Source: Firmicutes bacterium UBA6132 (lineage in GTDB: Bacteria; Bacillota_A; Clostridia; Tissierellales; Sedimentibacteraceae). From it: DNA of 7,367 bases. Every line of letters starts with the position of its first letter. Position 1 is the stretch's first letter. Of this stretch, positions 1 through 5,461 are shown one piece after another. The translations under genes and the position numbers were made by a program. The notes below the pieces were generated by a model. That model saw nothing but the letters and a program-made list of their open reading frames with translations. It made no database searches and was not told the origin of the DNA. The stretch lies in the NCBI GenBank assembly GCA_002435835.1, contig DIVM01000223.1:1-7367 (forward strand). The letters are read 5' to 3'.

Positions 1-51
1 TTTTTTTGTATAAAATAGCCTAAAATCAGGTATTTTGGCAATTCAATATCA

Positions 52-80
52 TTGATAGAAAAAGTTTTTTACTATAAAAT
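52..80 (+). promoter_or_regulatory. Putative sigma-A promoter for the decarboxylase beta-subunit gene
   Basis: TTGATA (52-57) is followed after 17 bases by TAAAAT (75-80); each differs from the consensus at one position. An overlapping TATAAA (73-78) would give a 15-base spacing. Transcription would start near position 87, leaving a leader of about 47 bases before the ATG at 134. The surroundings are very AT-rich, so chance matches are common, but this is the best spaced pair upstream of the gene and it suggests the cluster starts here. Confidence 0.5.
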
Positions 81-133
81 GCAACCATAATAAGAAAATA
101 AATATTAAACGTAATGTTTGACAAGGAGAAATT

Positions 134-1270
134 ATGGAATTTTTAATCGAAGGAATTATGTTAATTACCTGGAAACAAATTTTAATGTGGATTATTGGTG
201 GATTACTAATATATCTTGCAATATCTAAAGAATTAGAACCTTCTTTATTATTACCAATGGGATTTGGTGCAATACTTGTAAATATACCATTGTCAGGTGT
301 TTTAAATCAAACTTTACCTGGTATAGGAGAGGTACATGGTATAATTGATTGGCTTTTTGAAGTTGGTATAGAATCATCTGAAATGATGCCACTTTTATTA
401 TTTATAGGAATTGGGGCAATGATAGATTTCGGACCACTTCTTTCTAACCCAAGATTATTGTTATTTGGTGCAGCAGCACAGTTTGGTATTTTTGCTACAA
501 TTACTATAGCAGCATTATTAGGATTTCCTATACAAGATGCAGCTTCAATCGGAATAATTGGTGCAGCTGATGGCCCTACATCAATATTGGTTTCTCAAGT
601 ATTAAAAAGCAATTATATTGGACCTATAGCAGTAGCAGCTTATTCATATATGGCATTGGTTCCAATTATACAACCAATTGCAATTAAAATGGTTACTACA
701 AAAAAAGATCGTCAAATTAGAATGAAATATAACCCGAAAAGTGTTACAAGAATGACAAGACTTTTATTTCCTATAGCAGTTACAATAATAGCTGGTCTTG
801 TAGCTCCTGCATCAATATCATTAGTTGGTTTCTTAATGTTTGGAAACTTAATAAGAGAATGCGGAGTTTTAAGAGCATTATCTGAAACAGCTCAAAAAGA
901 TCTTGTAAATTTAATTACATTATTATTAGGTCTTACAATTTCAGCAAGTATGACAGCAGAAGCATTTATTTCATTTAACACTGCTTTAATCATGGGACTT
1001 GGACTTTTAGCATTTGTATTCGACTCAATAGCAGGATGTTTATTTGCTAAATTCTTGAACATATTCTTGAAAGAAAAAATAAACCCGATGGTTGGAGCAG
1101 CAGGAATTTCAGCATTCCCTATGTCATCAAGAGTTATTCAAAAAATGGGACTTGAAGAAGACTCACAAAATCACTTGTTAATGCATGCAGTTGGAGCTAA
1201 TGTATCTGGACAAATAGCATCTGTTATAGCCGGCGGAGTTATAATAGGTTTAGTACCAGGATTGATGTAG
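134..1270 (+). CDS. Sodium ion-translocating decarboxylase, beta subunit (OadB/GcdB/MmdB family)
   Basis: This is the integral-membrane subunit of a biotin-dependent Na+-pumping decarboxylase (oxaloacetate, glutaconyl-CoA or methylmalonyl-CoA type). In this family the beta subunit decarboxylates carboxybiotin and couples this to Na+ export across the cytoplasmic membrane. The 378 residues match the usual family length and consist mostly of hydrophobic helices. Family blocks are visible: LEPSLLLPMGFG near residues 34-45, IDFGPLL at 97-103, GAADGPTSI at 143-151 with Asp146 in the place of the family's essential aspartate, AAYSYMALVP at 168-177, GISAFPMSS at 324-332, and HAVGANVSGQ near the C-terminus. 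AAGGAG at 123-128 supports the ATG at 134; a second ATG at 158 also has an AAGGA-like site, so a start eight residues shorter is possible. The stop codon overlaps the ribosome-binding site of the next gene. The substrate cannot be assigned because the alpha subunit is not in the window. Confidence 0.95.
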   Translation: MEFLIEGIMLITWKQILMWIIGGLLIYLAISKELEPSLLLPMGFGAILVNIPLSGVLNQTLPGIGEVHGIIDWLFEVGIESSEMMPLLLFIGIGAMIDFGPLLSNPRLLLFGAAAQFGIFATITIAALLGFPIQDAASIGIIGAADGPTSILVSQVLKSNYIGPIAVAAYSYMALVPIIQPIAIKMVTTKKDRQIRMKYNPKSVTRMTRLLFPIAVTIIAGLVAPASISLVGFLMFGNLIRECGVLRALSETAQKDLVNLITLLLGLTISASMTAEAFISFNTALIMGLGLLAFVFDSIAGCLFAKFLNIFLKEKINPMVGAAGISAFPMSSRVIQKMGLEEDSQNHLLMHAVGANVSGQIASVIAGGVIIGLVPGLM

Positions 1271-1280
1271 GAGGTATAAA

Positions 1281-1403
1281 ATGGGTGAAACAGTAATTAA
1301 ATCATTAGAACTTATGGGTTTAGGCATGGCTGCAATATTCATAGTTATGATAATGTTATATGGTGTTGTTAATGCACTTTTAAAATTTACAAAAAACATG
1401 TAA
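1281..1403 (+). CDS. Minimal OadG-like gamma subunit of the sodium-pump decarboxylase (40 aa)
   Basis: This is a 40-residue membrane peptide beginning MGETVIKSLELMGLGM and ending LLKFTKNM. It has one hydrophobic helix (about residues 11-34) and a short basic tail. The pattern 'SLELMGLGM' followed by a hydrophobic helix is what opens the OadG/GcdD family, whose members anchor and assemble the Na+-pump decarboxylase. Here the usual extended tail of the roughly 80-100 residue relatives is missing. AGGAGG (1269-1274) overlaps the stop codon of the beta-subunit gene and lies six bases before the ATG, so the two are very probably translationally linked. The strong site, the position directly after the beta subunit and the family-like helix make this a real small gene. 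The call as gamma-like rests on pattern and context, since a 40-residue helix gives little homology signal. Confidence 0.82.
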   Translation: MGETVIKSLELMGLGMAAIFIVMIMLYGVVNALLKFTKNM

Positions 1404-1428
1404 AAAATATATTTTAGAGGATAATATA

Positions 1429-1824
1429 ATGACTATAAACATTTATTTTAATAAAAGAAAATCAATTGCTTTTATAATGTTTATAGTCGTTTTCTTTTCT
1501 ATTTTAAGTTTTGAACATATTTATTACAGCAATAAGAATATTATAAGTAATAATTATGACAATATTTTAAATAGCTATTATATACCTGAAGAAATATTAA
1601 ATTTAAATGAAGAAAAATCAAGAGCTGAAATGTTTAATTTTCGCTCGCAAAAATATTATAGAAATATTGTTTCAAATTTCTTTGACGGAAATACGGAAAT
1701 GAGATTTTATGATAAAGATAAAAATAAAAATAAAAACACTGCAGTTTTAAATAGGTTATTTATTATTTATGACATCAGTGTTTTTATTGTACTATATATT
1801 CATAAAAAGGATGGAAAAATTTAG
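1429..1824 (+). CDS. Unrecognised small membrane protein with two predicted helices
   Basis: I do not recognise this 131-residue protein. It has a basic N-terminus (NKRK at 8-11), a hydrophobic helix at about 13-30, a polar Tyr/Asn-rich middle part (about 31-107), a second hydrophobic stretch at about 109-124 and a basic end (KKDGK). By the positive-inside rule both ends would be cytoplasmic and the middle part of about 75 residues would face outward. A low-complexity DKDKNKNKNKN segment (95-103) comes from an AAAATA-type DNA repeat. AGAGG at 1416-1420, eight bases before the ATG, supports the start. It lies 25 bases after the gamma-like gene and 79 bases before secD on the same strand, so it is probably cotranscribed. 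The 3' part contains a 13-bp inverted repeat. In such AT-rich DNA a 131-codon frame with a good ribosome-binding site is probably coding, but the function is unknown. Confidence 0.6.
   Translation: MTINIYFNKRKSIAFIMFIVVFFSILSFEHIYYSNKNIISNNYDNILNSYYIPEEILNLNEEKSRAEMFNFRSQKYYRNIVSNFFDGNTEMRFYDKDKNKNKNTAVLNRLFIIYDISVFIVLYIHKKDGKI
1729..1788. repeat. Perfect 13-bp inverted repeat inside the unknown membrane-protein gene
   Basis: AATAAAAACACTG (1729-1741) is the exact reverse complement of CAGTGTTTTTATT (1776-1788), with 34 bases between the arms. The left arm lies in an AAAATA simple repeat and the right arm carries a T5 run after CAGTG, which resembles the A-tract/T-tract design of a bidirectional terminator. 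The loop is long for a terminator but could fold further, since AAATA and TATTT within it are complementary. It lies inside the coding region, about 40 bases before the stop. A role in weakening read-through into secD is inference. Confidence 0.5.
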
Positions 1825-1889
1825 ACCTATGTAGTATGATATTATAGTTATCTTTTTAATTTATTAACTAAATTAATCAAACAATACGT

Positions 1890-1906
1890 AGGAGGAATAA
1901 TAATTG
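1890..1906 (+). promoter_or_regulatory. Ribosome-binding site that fixes the TTG start of secD
   Basis: AGGAGG at 1890-1895 is followed after eight bases by TTG at 1904. The first in-frame ATG (1922) would be 26 bases from this site and has no good site of its own, so the TTG is the better start. The 79-base gap before secD also holds TATGAT at 1835-1840, but I see no convincing -35 box for it. Confidence 0.75.
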
Positions 1907-3163
1907 AGAACTAACAAAAATATGTACATCTTTGTTGCAATTTTTATAGTTGCAATTACATTAATATCCATATTGGGTATTAATGCAGGACCATTACAAA
2001 TCAAGGGTGTAGAAGACATGAGATTTGGTATCGACATAAGGGGTGGGGTTGAAGCTGTTTTTGAACCTGAAAACTTAGACAGAATGCCAACAGATGCAGA
2101 ATTAGAATCTGCAAAAATAATTATGGAAACAAGACTTGACTCTCAAAATATAATGGACAGGGAAGTTGCAATTGATAAAAATAATAAGCAAATAATAATT
2201 CGTTTCCCATGGAAATCTGATGAAGCTGATTTTAATCCACAAAAAGCAATTGCAGAGTTAGGTGAAACTGCAAAATTAACATTTAGAGATCCACAAGGAA
2301 ATATTTTAGTAGAAGGCAAGGATGTTGTAGAAAGTATAGTTCAAGTTGACAGGGATAATAATCGACCTGTAGTAACGTTAAAATTCAACTCAGAAGGAAC
2401 AAAACTTTTTGCAGATGCTACAACTAAGTTAGTAGGCCAACCTATATCAATTTATATGGATGAAACTTTAATTTCAGCTCCGACTGTTAATGAACCAATA
2501 ACTGGTGGAGAATCTGTTATATCTAACATAGGAAGTATAGAAGAAGCAAAAGATTTAGCTACTAAAATAAATTCAGGTGCACTTCCATTTTCCCTTGTAT
2601 CAAAAAATCACAGCACTATTACACCAACTCTTGGCTTAGGTGCTCTTGATGTAATGGTTAAAGCAGGATTAACAGCATTTATACTTGTATGTTTGTTCAT
2701 GCTTGTTTATTACAGATTATTAGGAGTGGTAGCTTGTTTTGCTTTAACTTTACAGTTAGCAGTTCAGCTTTTAGCTCTTTCAATTCCACAAATGACATTA
2801 ACTTTGCCAGGTATTGCCGGTATAATTTTGTCAATAGGTATGGGAGTTGATGCTAATGTTATTGTTTCCGAGAGAATAAAAGAAGAATTAAGAGAAGGAA
2901 AAACTCTTGGTGGATCCATAGATACTGGATATCACAGAGCATTTTCTGCTGTTTTTGATGGTAATGTAACAAGTATTGCAACATCAATAATTCTGATGAT
3001 ATTTGGGACAGGTTCTATGTTATCATTTGGTTATACTTTAATGGTAGGATGTATTTTAAACTTCGCTTCAGGAATTACAGCATCAAGACTTATGACAAAA
3101 TCTTTAAGTATGAACAATTCTTTTAGAAAAAAAAGCTTTTATGGAATAAAGGAGGCAATATAA
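1904..3163 (+). CDS. secD: Protein translocase subunit SecD
   Basis: SecD pairs with SecF in the cytoplasmic membrane and uses the ion gradient to pull or release proteins exported through SecYEG. The 419 residues are short compared with E. coli SecD (615) but usual for Firmicutes. There is an N-terminal helix (about 8-28), then the family block FGIDIRGG (41-48), a large extracytoplasmic domain with the conserved stretches 'ETAKLTFRDPQG' (121-132) and 'NSGALPFSL' (223-231), and then five helices from about 250. The helix-4 signature LPGIAGIILSIGMGVDANV (301-319) carries Asp316, which matches the essential ion-path aspartate (Asp340 of Thermus SecDF). The DGNVTS motif is at 352-357. Translation starts at TTG, supported by AGGAGG. 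The stop codon overlaps the secF start by one base (TAATG), so the two are translationally coupled. I am very sure of the identity. Confidence 0.97.
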   Translation: MRTNKNMYIFVAIFIVAITLISILGINAGPLQIKGVEDMRFGIDIRGGVEAVFEPENLDRMPTDAELESAKIIMETRLDSQNIMDREVAIDKNNKQIIIRFPWKSDEADFNPQKAIAELGETAKLTFRDPQGNILVEGKDVVESIVQVDRDNNRPVVTLKFNSEGTKLFADATTKLVGQPISIYMDETLISAPTVNEPITGGESVISNIGSIEEAKDLATKINSGALPFSLVSKNHSTITPTLGLGALDVMVKAGLTAFILVCLFMLVYYRLLGVVACFALTLQLAVQLLALSIPQMTLTLPGIAGIILSIGMGVDANVIVSERIKEELREGKTLGGSIDTGYHRAFSAVFDGNVTSIATSIILMIFGTGSMLSFGYTLMVGCILNFASGITASRLMTKSLSMNNSFRKKSFYGIKEAI

Positions 3164-4074
3164 TGATTAATTTTTATAATAAAAGGAAAATATTCTTTGC
3201 TATTTCCGCAGTTATTATGTTGCTTGGAATTGCTTCGTTATTTATAAATGGAGTTAATTTATCCATCCAATTTAAAGGCGGAGCTATAATAAAATATTCT
3301 TTTGAAGGCGATATAAATTCTGAAGAAGTTGCTGATATTGCTTCATCAACTCTTGGAAGAAATACAGAAGCTCAGATAACAGAAGATATGGCTACCAAAA
3401 GCAAAAAAGTTGTTTTGAATTTATCAGGAAATGAAGGCTTAGCAGTTAGTGAACAAGAGCAATTAGATGCAGTTTTAAAAGAAAAATTTCCAAATGCAAA
3501 TTTAGAATTATCTGAATCAAATGTAGTTGAGCCTTTTATAGGCAAAAAAGCATTGACAAATGGTATGATAGCAATAGTTTTATCATCCATTTTCATAATA
3601 TTATATGTTAGATTTAGATTCAAGAAAATTTCAGGACTTTCTGCTGGGGTTGTAGGTTTAATTGCATTAGTTCATGATTGTTTAGTTGTTTTCTTTACAT
3701 TTACCATGTTTAATATACCTATTAATGATTCATTTATAGCAGTAACTTTGACTATAATAGGTTATTCGATAAACGATACAATAGTTATTTATGATAGAAT
3801 AAGAGAAAATAAACCAAAATATGAAAGAAAGTCTTTTGAAGAATTAGTTAATGTGAGCATAAATCAATCATTAACTCGTTCAATCAACACAAGTGTTGTA
3901 ACAGCAGTAAGTGTTTTAATAGTATATATATTTGCATTTGTTTACAACATAGATTCTATAAAAACTTTTGCTTTACCTATGCTAATAGGTATAATAAGCG
4001 GTTGCTATTCAACAATTTGTTTAGCTGGACCTATGCTTGTTATGTGGCATAAAAAAACAGAAAAAACAGCATAG
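3163..4074 (+). CDS. secF: Protein translocase subunit SecF
   Basis: SecF is the partner of SecD in the ion-driven export complex. The 303 residues have the usual layout: a first helix (about 10-29), a short outer domain containing the FKGG motif (37-40), and five helices from about 133 to 292. The family signature GYSINDTIVIYDRIREN spans 200-216. Asp205 and Arg239 (in LTRSINTS) are 34 residues apart, the same spacing as Asp637 and Arg671 of Thermus SecDF, residues tied to proton passage. The ion path therefore looks intact, although sequence alone does not say whether H+ or Na+ is used. AAAGGAGG (3148-3155) inside the end of secD sits seven bases before the ATG. The thioesterase gene follows 23 bases after the stop. 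Confidence 0.97.
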   Translation: MINFYNKRKIFFAISAVIMLLGIASLFINGVNLSIQFKGGAIIKYSFEGDINSEEVADIASSTLGRNTEAQITEDMATKSKKVVLNLSGNEGLAVSEQEQLDAVLKEKFPNANLELSESNVVEPFIGKKALTNGMIAIVLSSIFIILYVRFRFKKISGLSAGVVGLIALVHDCLVVFFTFTMFNIPINDSFIAVTLTIIGYSINDTIVIYDRIRENKPKYERKSFEELVNVSINQSLTRSINTSVVTAVSVLIVYIFAFVYNIDSIKTFALPMLIGIISGCYSTICLAGPMLVMWHKKTEKTA

Positions 4075-4097
4075 AAAATAATTAACTGGAGGTTTTC

Positions 4098-4517
4098 ATG
4101 AAAGAGTATATTTGTTCAAGATTAGTTAAGTCAGAAGATTTAAATCACCATGGAACATTGTTTGCAGGCAGAACTGCAGAATGGTTTGTAGAATCAGCAT
4201 TTATAGCAGCAGCTACTACTATAGGAGATCCTAAAAATATAGTTTGTTTAAATATACATGGTTTAGTTTTCAAATGTCCTGTTAATAAAGGTGATATTAT
4301 AACATTTACAAGCAGAATTGCTCACTTAGGTAAAACGAGTATAGTTGTACACTGTGAAGTTTATTCTGAAATTAGAGCTATGATGCCAGTTGATGGATAC
4401 CTTACATTTATATCCGTAGATGATGATGGTAATAAAATACCTCATGGTTTGATATTGGATGAACCAAAGGATGAAAAGGAAACCTTAATAAGAGTAAAAG
4501 CTAAAAATTTAAGATAA
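4098..4517 (+). CDS. Hotdog-fold acyl-CoA thioesterase family protein
   Basis: This is a 139-residue single-domain protein of the acyl-CoA thioesterase group (YciA/BACH-like hotdog fold), which hydrolyses acyl-CoA to free acid and CoA in the cytoplasm. The key block is LNHHGTLFAGRTAEWFVESAF (15-35): the NHHG turn, the LFAG loop and the long central helix with an acidic residue (Glu32) near where relatives place their catalytic Asp or Glu. Strands follow, with GDIITFTSRIAHLGKTSIVVHCEVYS (65-90) typical of the sheet that lines the substrate pocket and GYLTFISVD (100-108) closing the domain. TGGAGG at 4087-4092 is five bases from the ATG. It is the last gene before the terminator at 4521 and probably shares a transcript with secDF, without an obvious functional link. 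The substrate chain length is unknown. Confidence 0.85.
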   Translation: MKEYICSRLVKSEDLNHHGTLFAGRTAEWFVESAFIAAATTIGDPKNIVCLNIHGLVFKCPVNKGDIITFTSRIAHLGKTSIVVHCEVYSEIRAMMPVDGYLTFISVDDDGNKIPHGLILDEPKDEKETLIRVKAKNLR

Positions 4518-4520
4518 GTA

Positions 4521-4553
4521 AAAAAAACCAGGATGATAAATTCTGGTTTTTTT
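4521..4553 (+). terminator. Rho-independent terminator closing the secDF-thioesterase cluster
   Basis: AAAAAAACCAG (4521-4531) pairs perfectly with CTGGTTTTTTT (4543-4553). The stem can be extended inward by a G-U and an A-T pair, leaving a seven-base loop. The run of seven T gives the release tract, and the seven A on the other side would let it work in both directions. It starts four bases after the thioesterase stop codon. Confidence 0.9.
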
Positions 4554-4625
4554 ACATTTTTCTACAAATAACACCATTTTTTATTTATCTATTACGAATG
4601 TTATAATTATTATACAAAAAGAATA

Positions 4626-4653
4626 ATATCCTTCGCTATCATTCAGGATGACA
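4626..4653. repeat. Degenerate short dispersed repeat (GTCATCCTGA...AGCGAAGGAT type)
   Basis: Read on the minus strand the segment begins TGTCATCCTGAAT and continues to AGCGAAGGATATT. I recall this pattern, GTCATYCTGA followed by AGCGAAGRAT, as a short intergenic repeat scattered in many bacterial genomes. Its ends ATCCT (4628-4632) and AGGAT (4645-4649) pair to form a small hairpin. It sits between a terminator and a promoter, the usual kind of place for such elements. Only one copy is in the window, so its repeat status is recalled, not shown. Confidence 0.45.
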
Positions 4654-4706
4654 AGCTTCAGATATTTAACTTATTGAGTTAAAACCCCCTGGTTATAACA
4701 TTATAT

Positions 4707-4735
4707 TAGACAAAATCAAATTGCTGTGATAAAAT
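4707..4735 (+). promoter_or_regulatory. Extended -10 promoter for recX
   Basis: TAGACA (4707-4712, one mismatch to TTGACA) is followed after exactly 17 bases by TAAAAT (4730-4735). A TG at 4727-4728 gives the extended TGN motif typical of Gram-positive promoters. Transcription would start near 4742. Two overlapping TATAAT boxes at 4749-4754 and 4755-4760 are also present but lack a matching -35 box. No LexA-type (GAAC-N4-GTTC) operator is visible. Confidence 0.55.
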
Positions 4736-4771
4736 ATAAACAGTGAAATATAATTATAATTGAGGGCTAAA

Positions 4772-4791
4772 TAAGGAACATTAAGGAACAT
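4772..4791 (+). repeat. Exact tandem duplication of a 10-base unit carrying the recX ribosome-binding site
   Basis: TAAGGAACAT occurs twice in direct succession (4772-4781 and 4782-4791). Each copy contains an AAGGA site. The second AAGGA (4783-4787) is six bases from the ATG at 4794 and is the one likely used; the first is 16 bases away. It looks like a recent slippage duplication and could act as a standby ribosome site. Confidence 0.75.
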
Positions 4792-4793
4792 TT

Positions 4794-5435
4794 ATGAAAA
4801 AAATAACCAAAGTGGAATATCAAAAGAAAAATAAAGACCGAGTAAATATTTATTTAGATGATGAGTTTGCTTTTGGGCTTGATTTAAATACTATGATTAA
4901 ATATTCTTTATCAAAGAATATGGAATTGGATGATGATTTTATTTCTGAAATTTTAATAACAGAAAATGAAAAAAAAGCACTAAATTATGCAGTTTCTATT
5001 TTAGGTAGGTCTCCTAAAAGCGAAAAAGAAATAAGAGATAAGTTGGCAGAAAAAGGTTATGAAAAAGAAACAATCGATAATATAATTCATAAGCTAAAAA
5101 TAAATAAATATATTGATGATGAAAATTACAGCGAATTATTTATTCGTGATAAAATAAATGTGTCTAAATACGGAAAACGAAAAATTCAAGAAAGACTATA
5201 TCAAAAGGGAATTGATAAAGAAATAATTCAGGATAAATTAAAAGATATTTCAAATGAAGATGAAATACAAAGAGCTATGGAGTTAGCTGAAAAGAAGTTA
5301 AGAACTCTGACAAAAGAAGAACCATTAAAAAGAAAAATGAAAATATATAATTATTTATTAAATAAGGGTTTTGAGTATGAAACAATAAAAAAAGCGGTTT
5401 CAAATATACTTAAGTCTGATTTTGAGGATGATTAA
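4794..5435 (+). CDS. recX: Regulatory protein RecX
   Basis: RecX binds the RecA filament in the cytoplasm and modulates its growth and strand-exchange activity. The 213 residues show the usual Firmicutes layout. A short N-terminal extension (1-55) contains the strand pattern 'VNIYLDDEFAFGL'. Three helical repeats follow: the first has ALNYAVSILGRSPKSEKEIRDKL (62-84) with the family's R-S-x-E-L-R-like core, followed by 'INKYIDDENYSELFI' (103-117); the second has 'YGKRKIQERLYQKGI' (126-140); the third runs from about 155 to 207 and includes KMKIYNYLLNKGFEYETI. The start is supported by AAGGA at 4783-4787. recA is not next to it, so the pairing seen in some genomes is absent. The PAS-GGDEF gene begins 23 bases after the stop, pointing to cotranscription. 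The identity is clear from the arrangement of repeats. Confidence 0.93.
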   Translation: MKKITKVEYQKKNKDRVNIYLDDEFAFGLDLNTMIKYSLSKNMELDDDFISEILITENEKKALNYAVSILGRSPKSEKEIRDKLAEKGYEKETIDNIIHKLKINKYIDDENYSELFIRDKINVSKYGKRKIQERLYQKGIDKEIIQDKLKDISNEDEIQRAMELAEKKLRTLTKEEPLKRKMKIYNYLLNKGFEYETIKKAVSNILKSDFEDD

Positions 5436-5448
5436 TATTAACAGAAAT

Positions 5449-5461
5449 GGGGGATTTAATG
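5449..5461 (+). promoter_or_regulatory. Ribosome-binding site deciding the start of the PAS-GGDEF gene
   Basis: GGGGGA (5449-5454) lies four bases before the ATG at 5459. The upstream in-frame ATG at 5447 has only an AT-rich stretch before it with no purine-rich site, and its own G belongs to this G-run. I therefore prefer 5459, which removes four residues from the longest frame. The site is not a perfect AGGAGG, so translation may be modest. Confidence 0.5.

Larger units (their letters stand above)
4554..4793. other. Intergenic region between the terminator and recX
   Basis: This 240-base stretch has no credible gene on either strand. From left to right it holds AT-rich sequence, the dispersed-repeat-like hairpin (4626-4653), a perfect 7-bp hairpin with arms TTTAACT (4665-4671) and AGTTAAA (4677-4683) but no following T-run, the palindrome GTTATAAC (4692-4699), and then the recX promoter and leader. 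I see no riboswitch or tRNA-like fold. Confidence 0.6.

Noticed and set aside
12..36. Hairpin AAAATA-G-CCT / AGG-TATTTT with a six-base loop near the left edge
   Set aside because: The stem is mostly A-T, has a bulged G and no following T-run in either direction, so it cannot be called a terminator or regulatory element with confidence; the T7 at 1-7 might be the tail of an upstream terminator that is cut off.
3372..3623. Open frame of 83 codons on the minus strand inside secF
   Set aside because: It lies wholly opposite a well-conserved SecF coding region, has no ribosome-binding site of note and its translation resembles no family; it is a shadow of secF.
4665..4683. Perfect 7-bp hairpin TTTAACT/AGTTAAA
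   Set aside because: It is AT-rich, has no T-run after it and no known binding-site pattern; the stem is short enough to arise by chance.
4609..4706. Two similar AT-rich words, GTTATAATTATTATA and GTTATAACATTATA, about 80 bases apart
   Set aside because: They match only with a gap and mismatch and consist almost only of A and T, so chance similarity in this composition is likely.
4554..4793. Possible riboswitch, small RNA or CRISPR-like repeats in the largest intergenic gap
   Set aside because: No recurring spaced repeats, no conserved riboswitch core and no strong GC-containing multi-stem fold are visible by eye.
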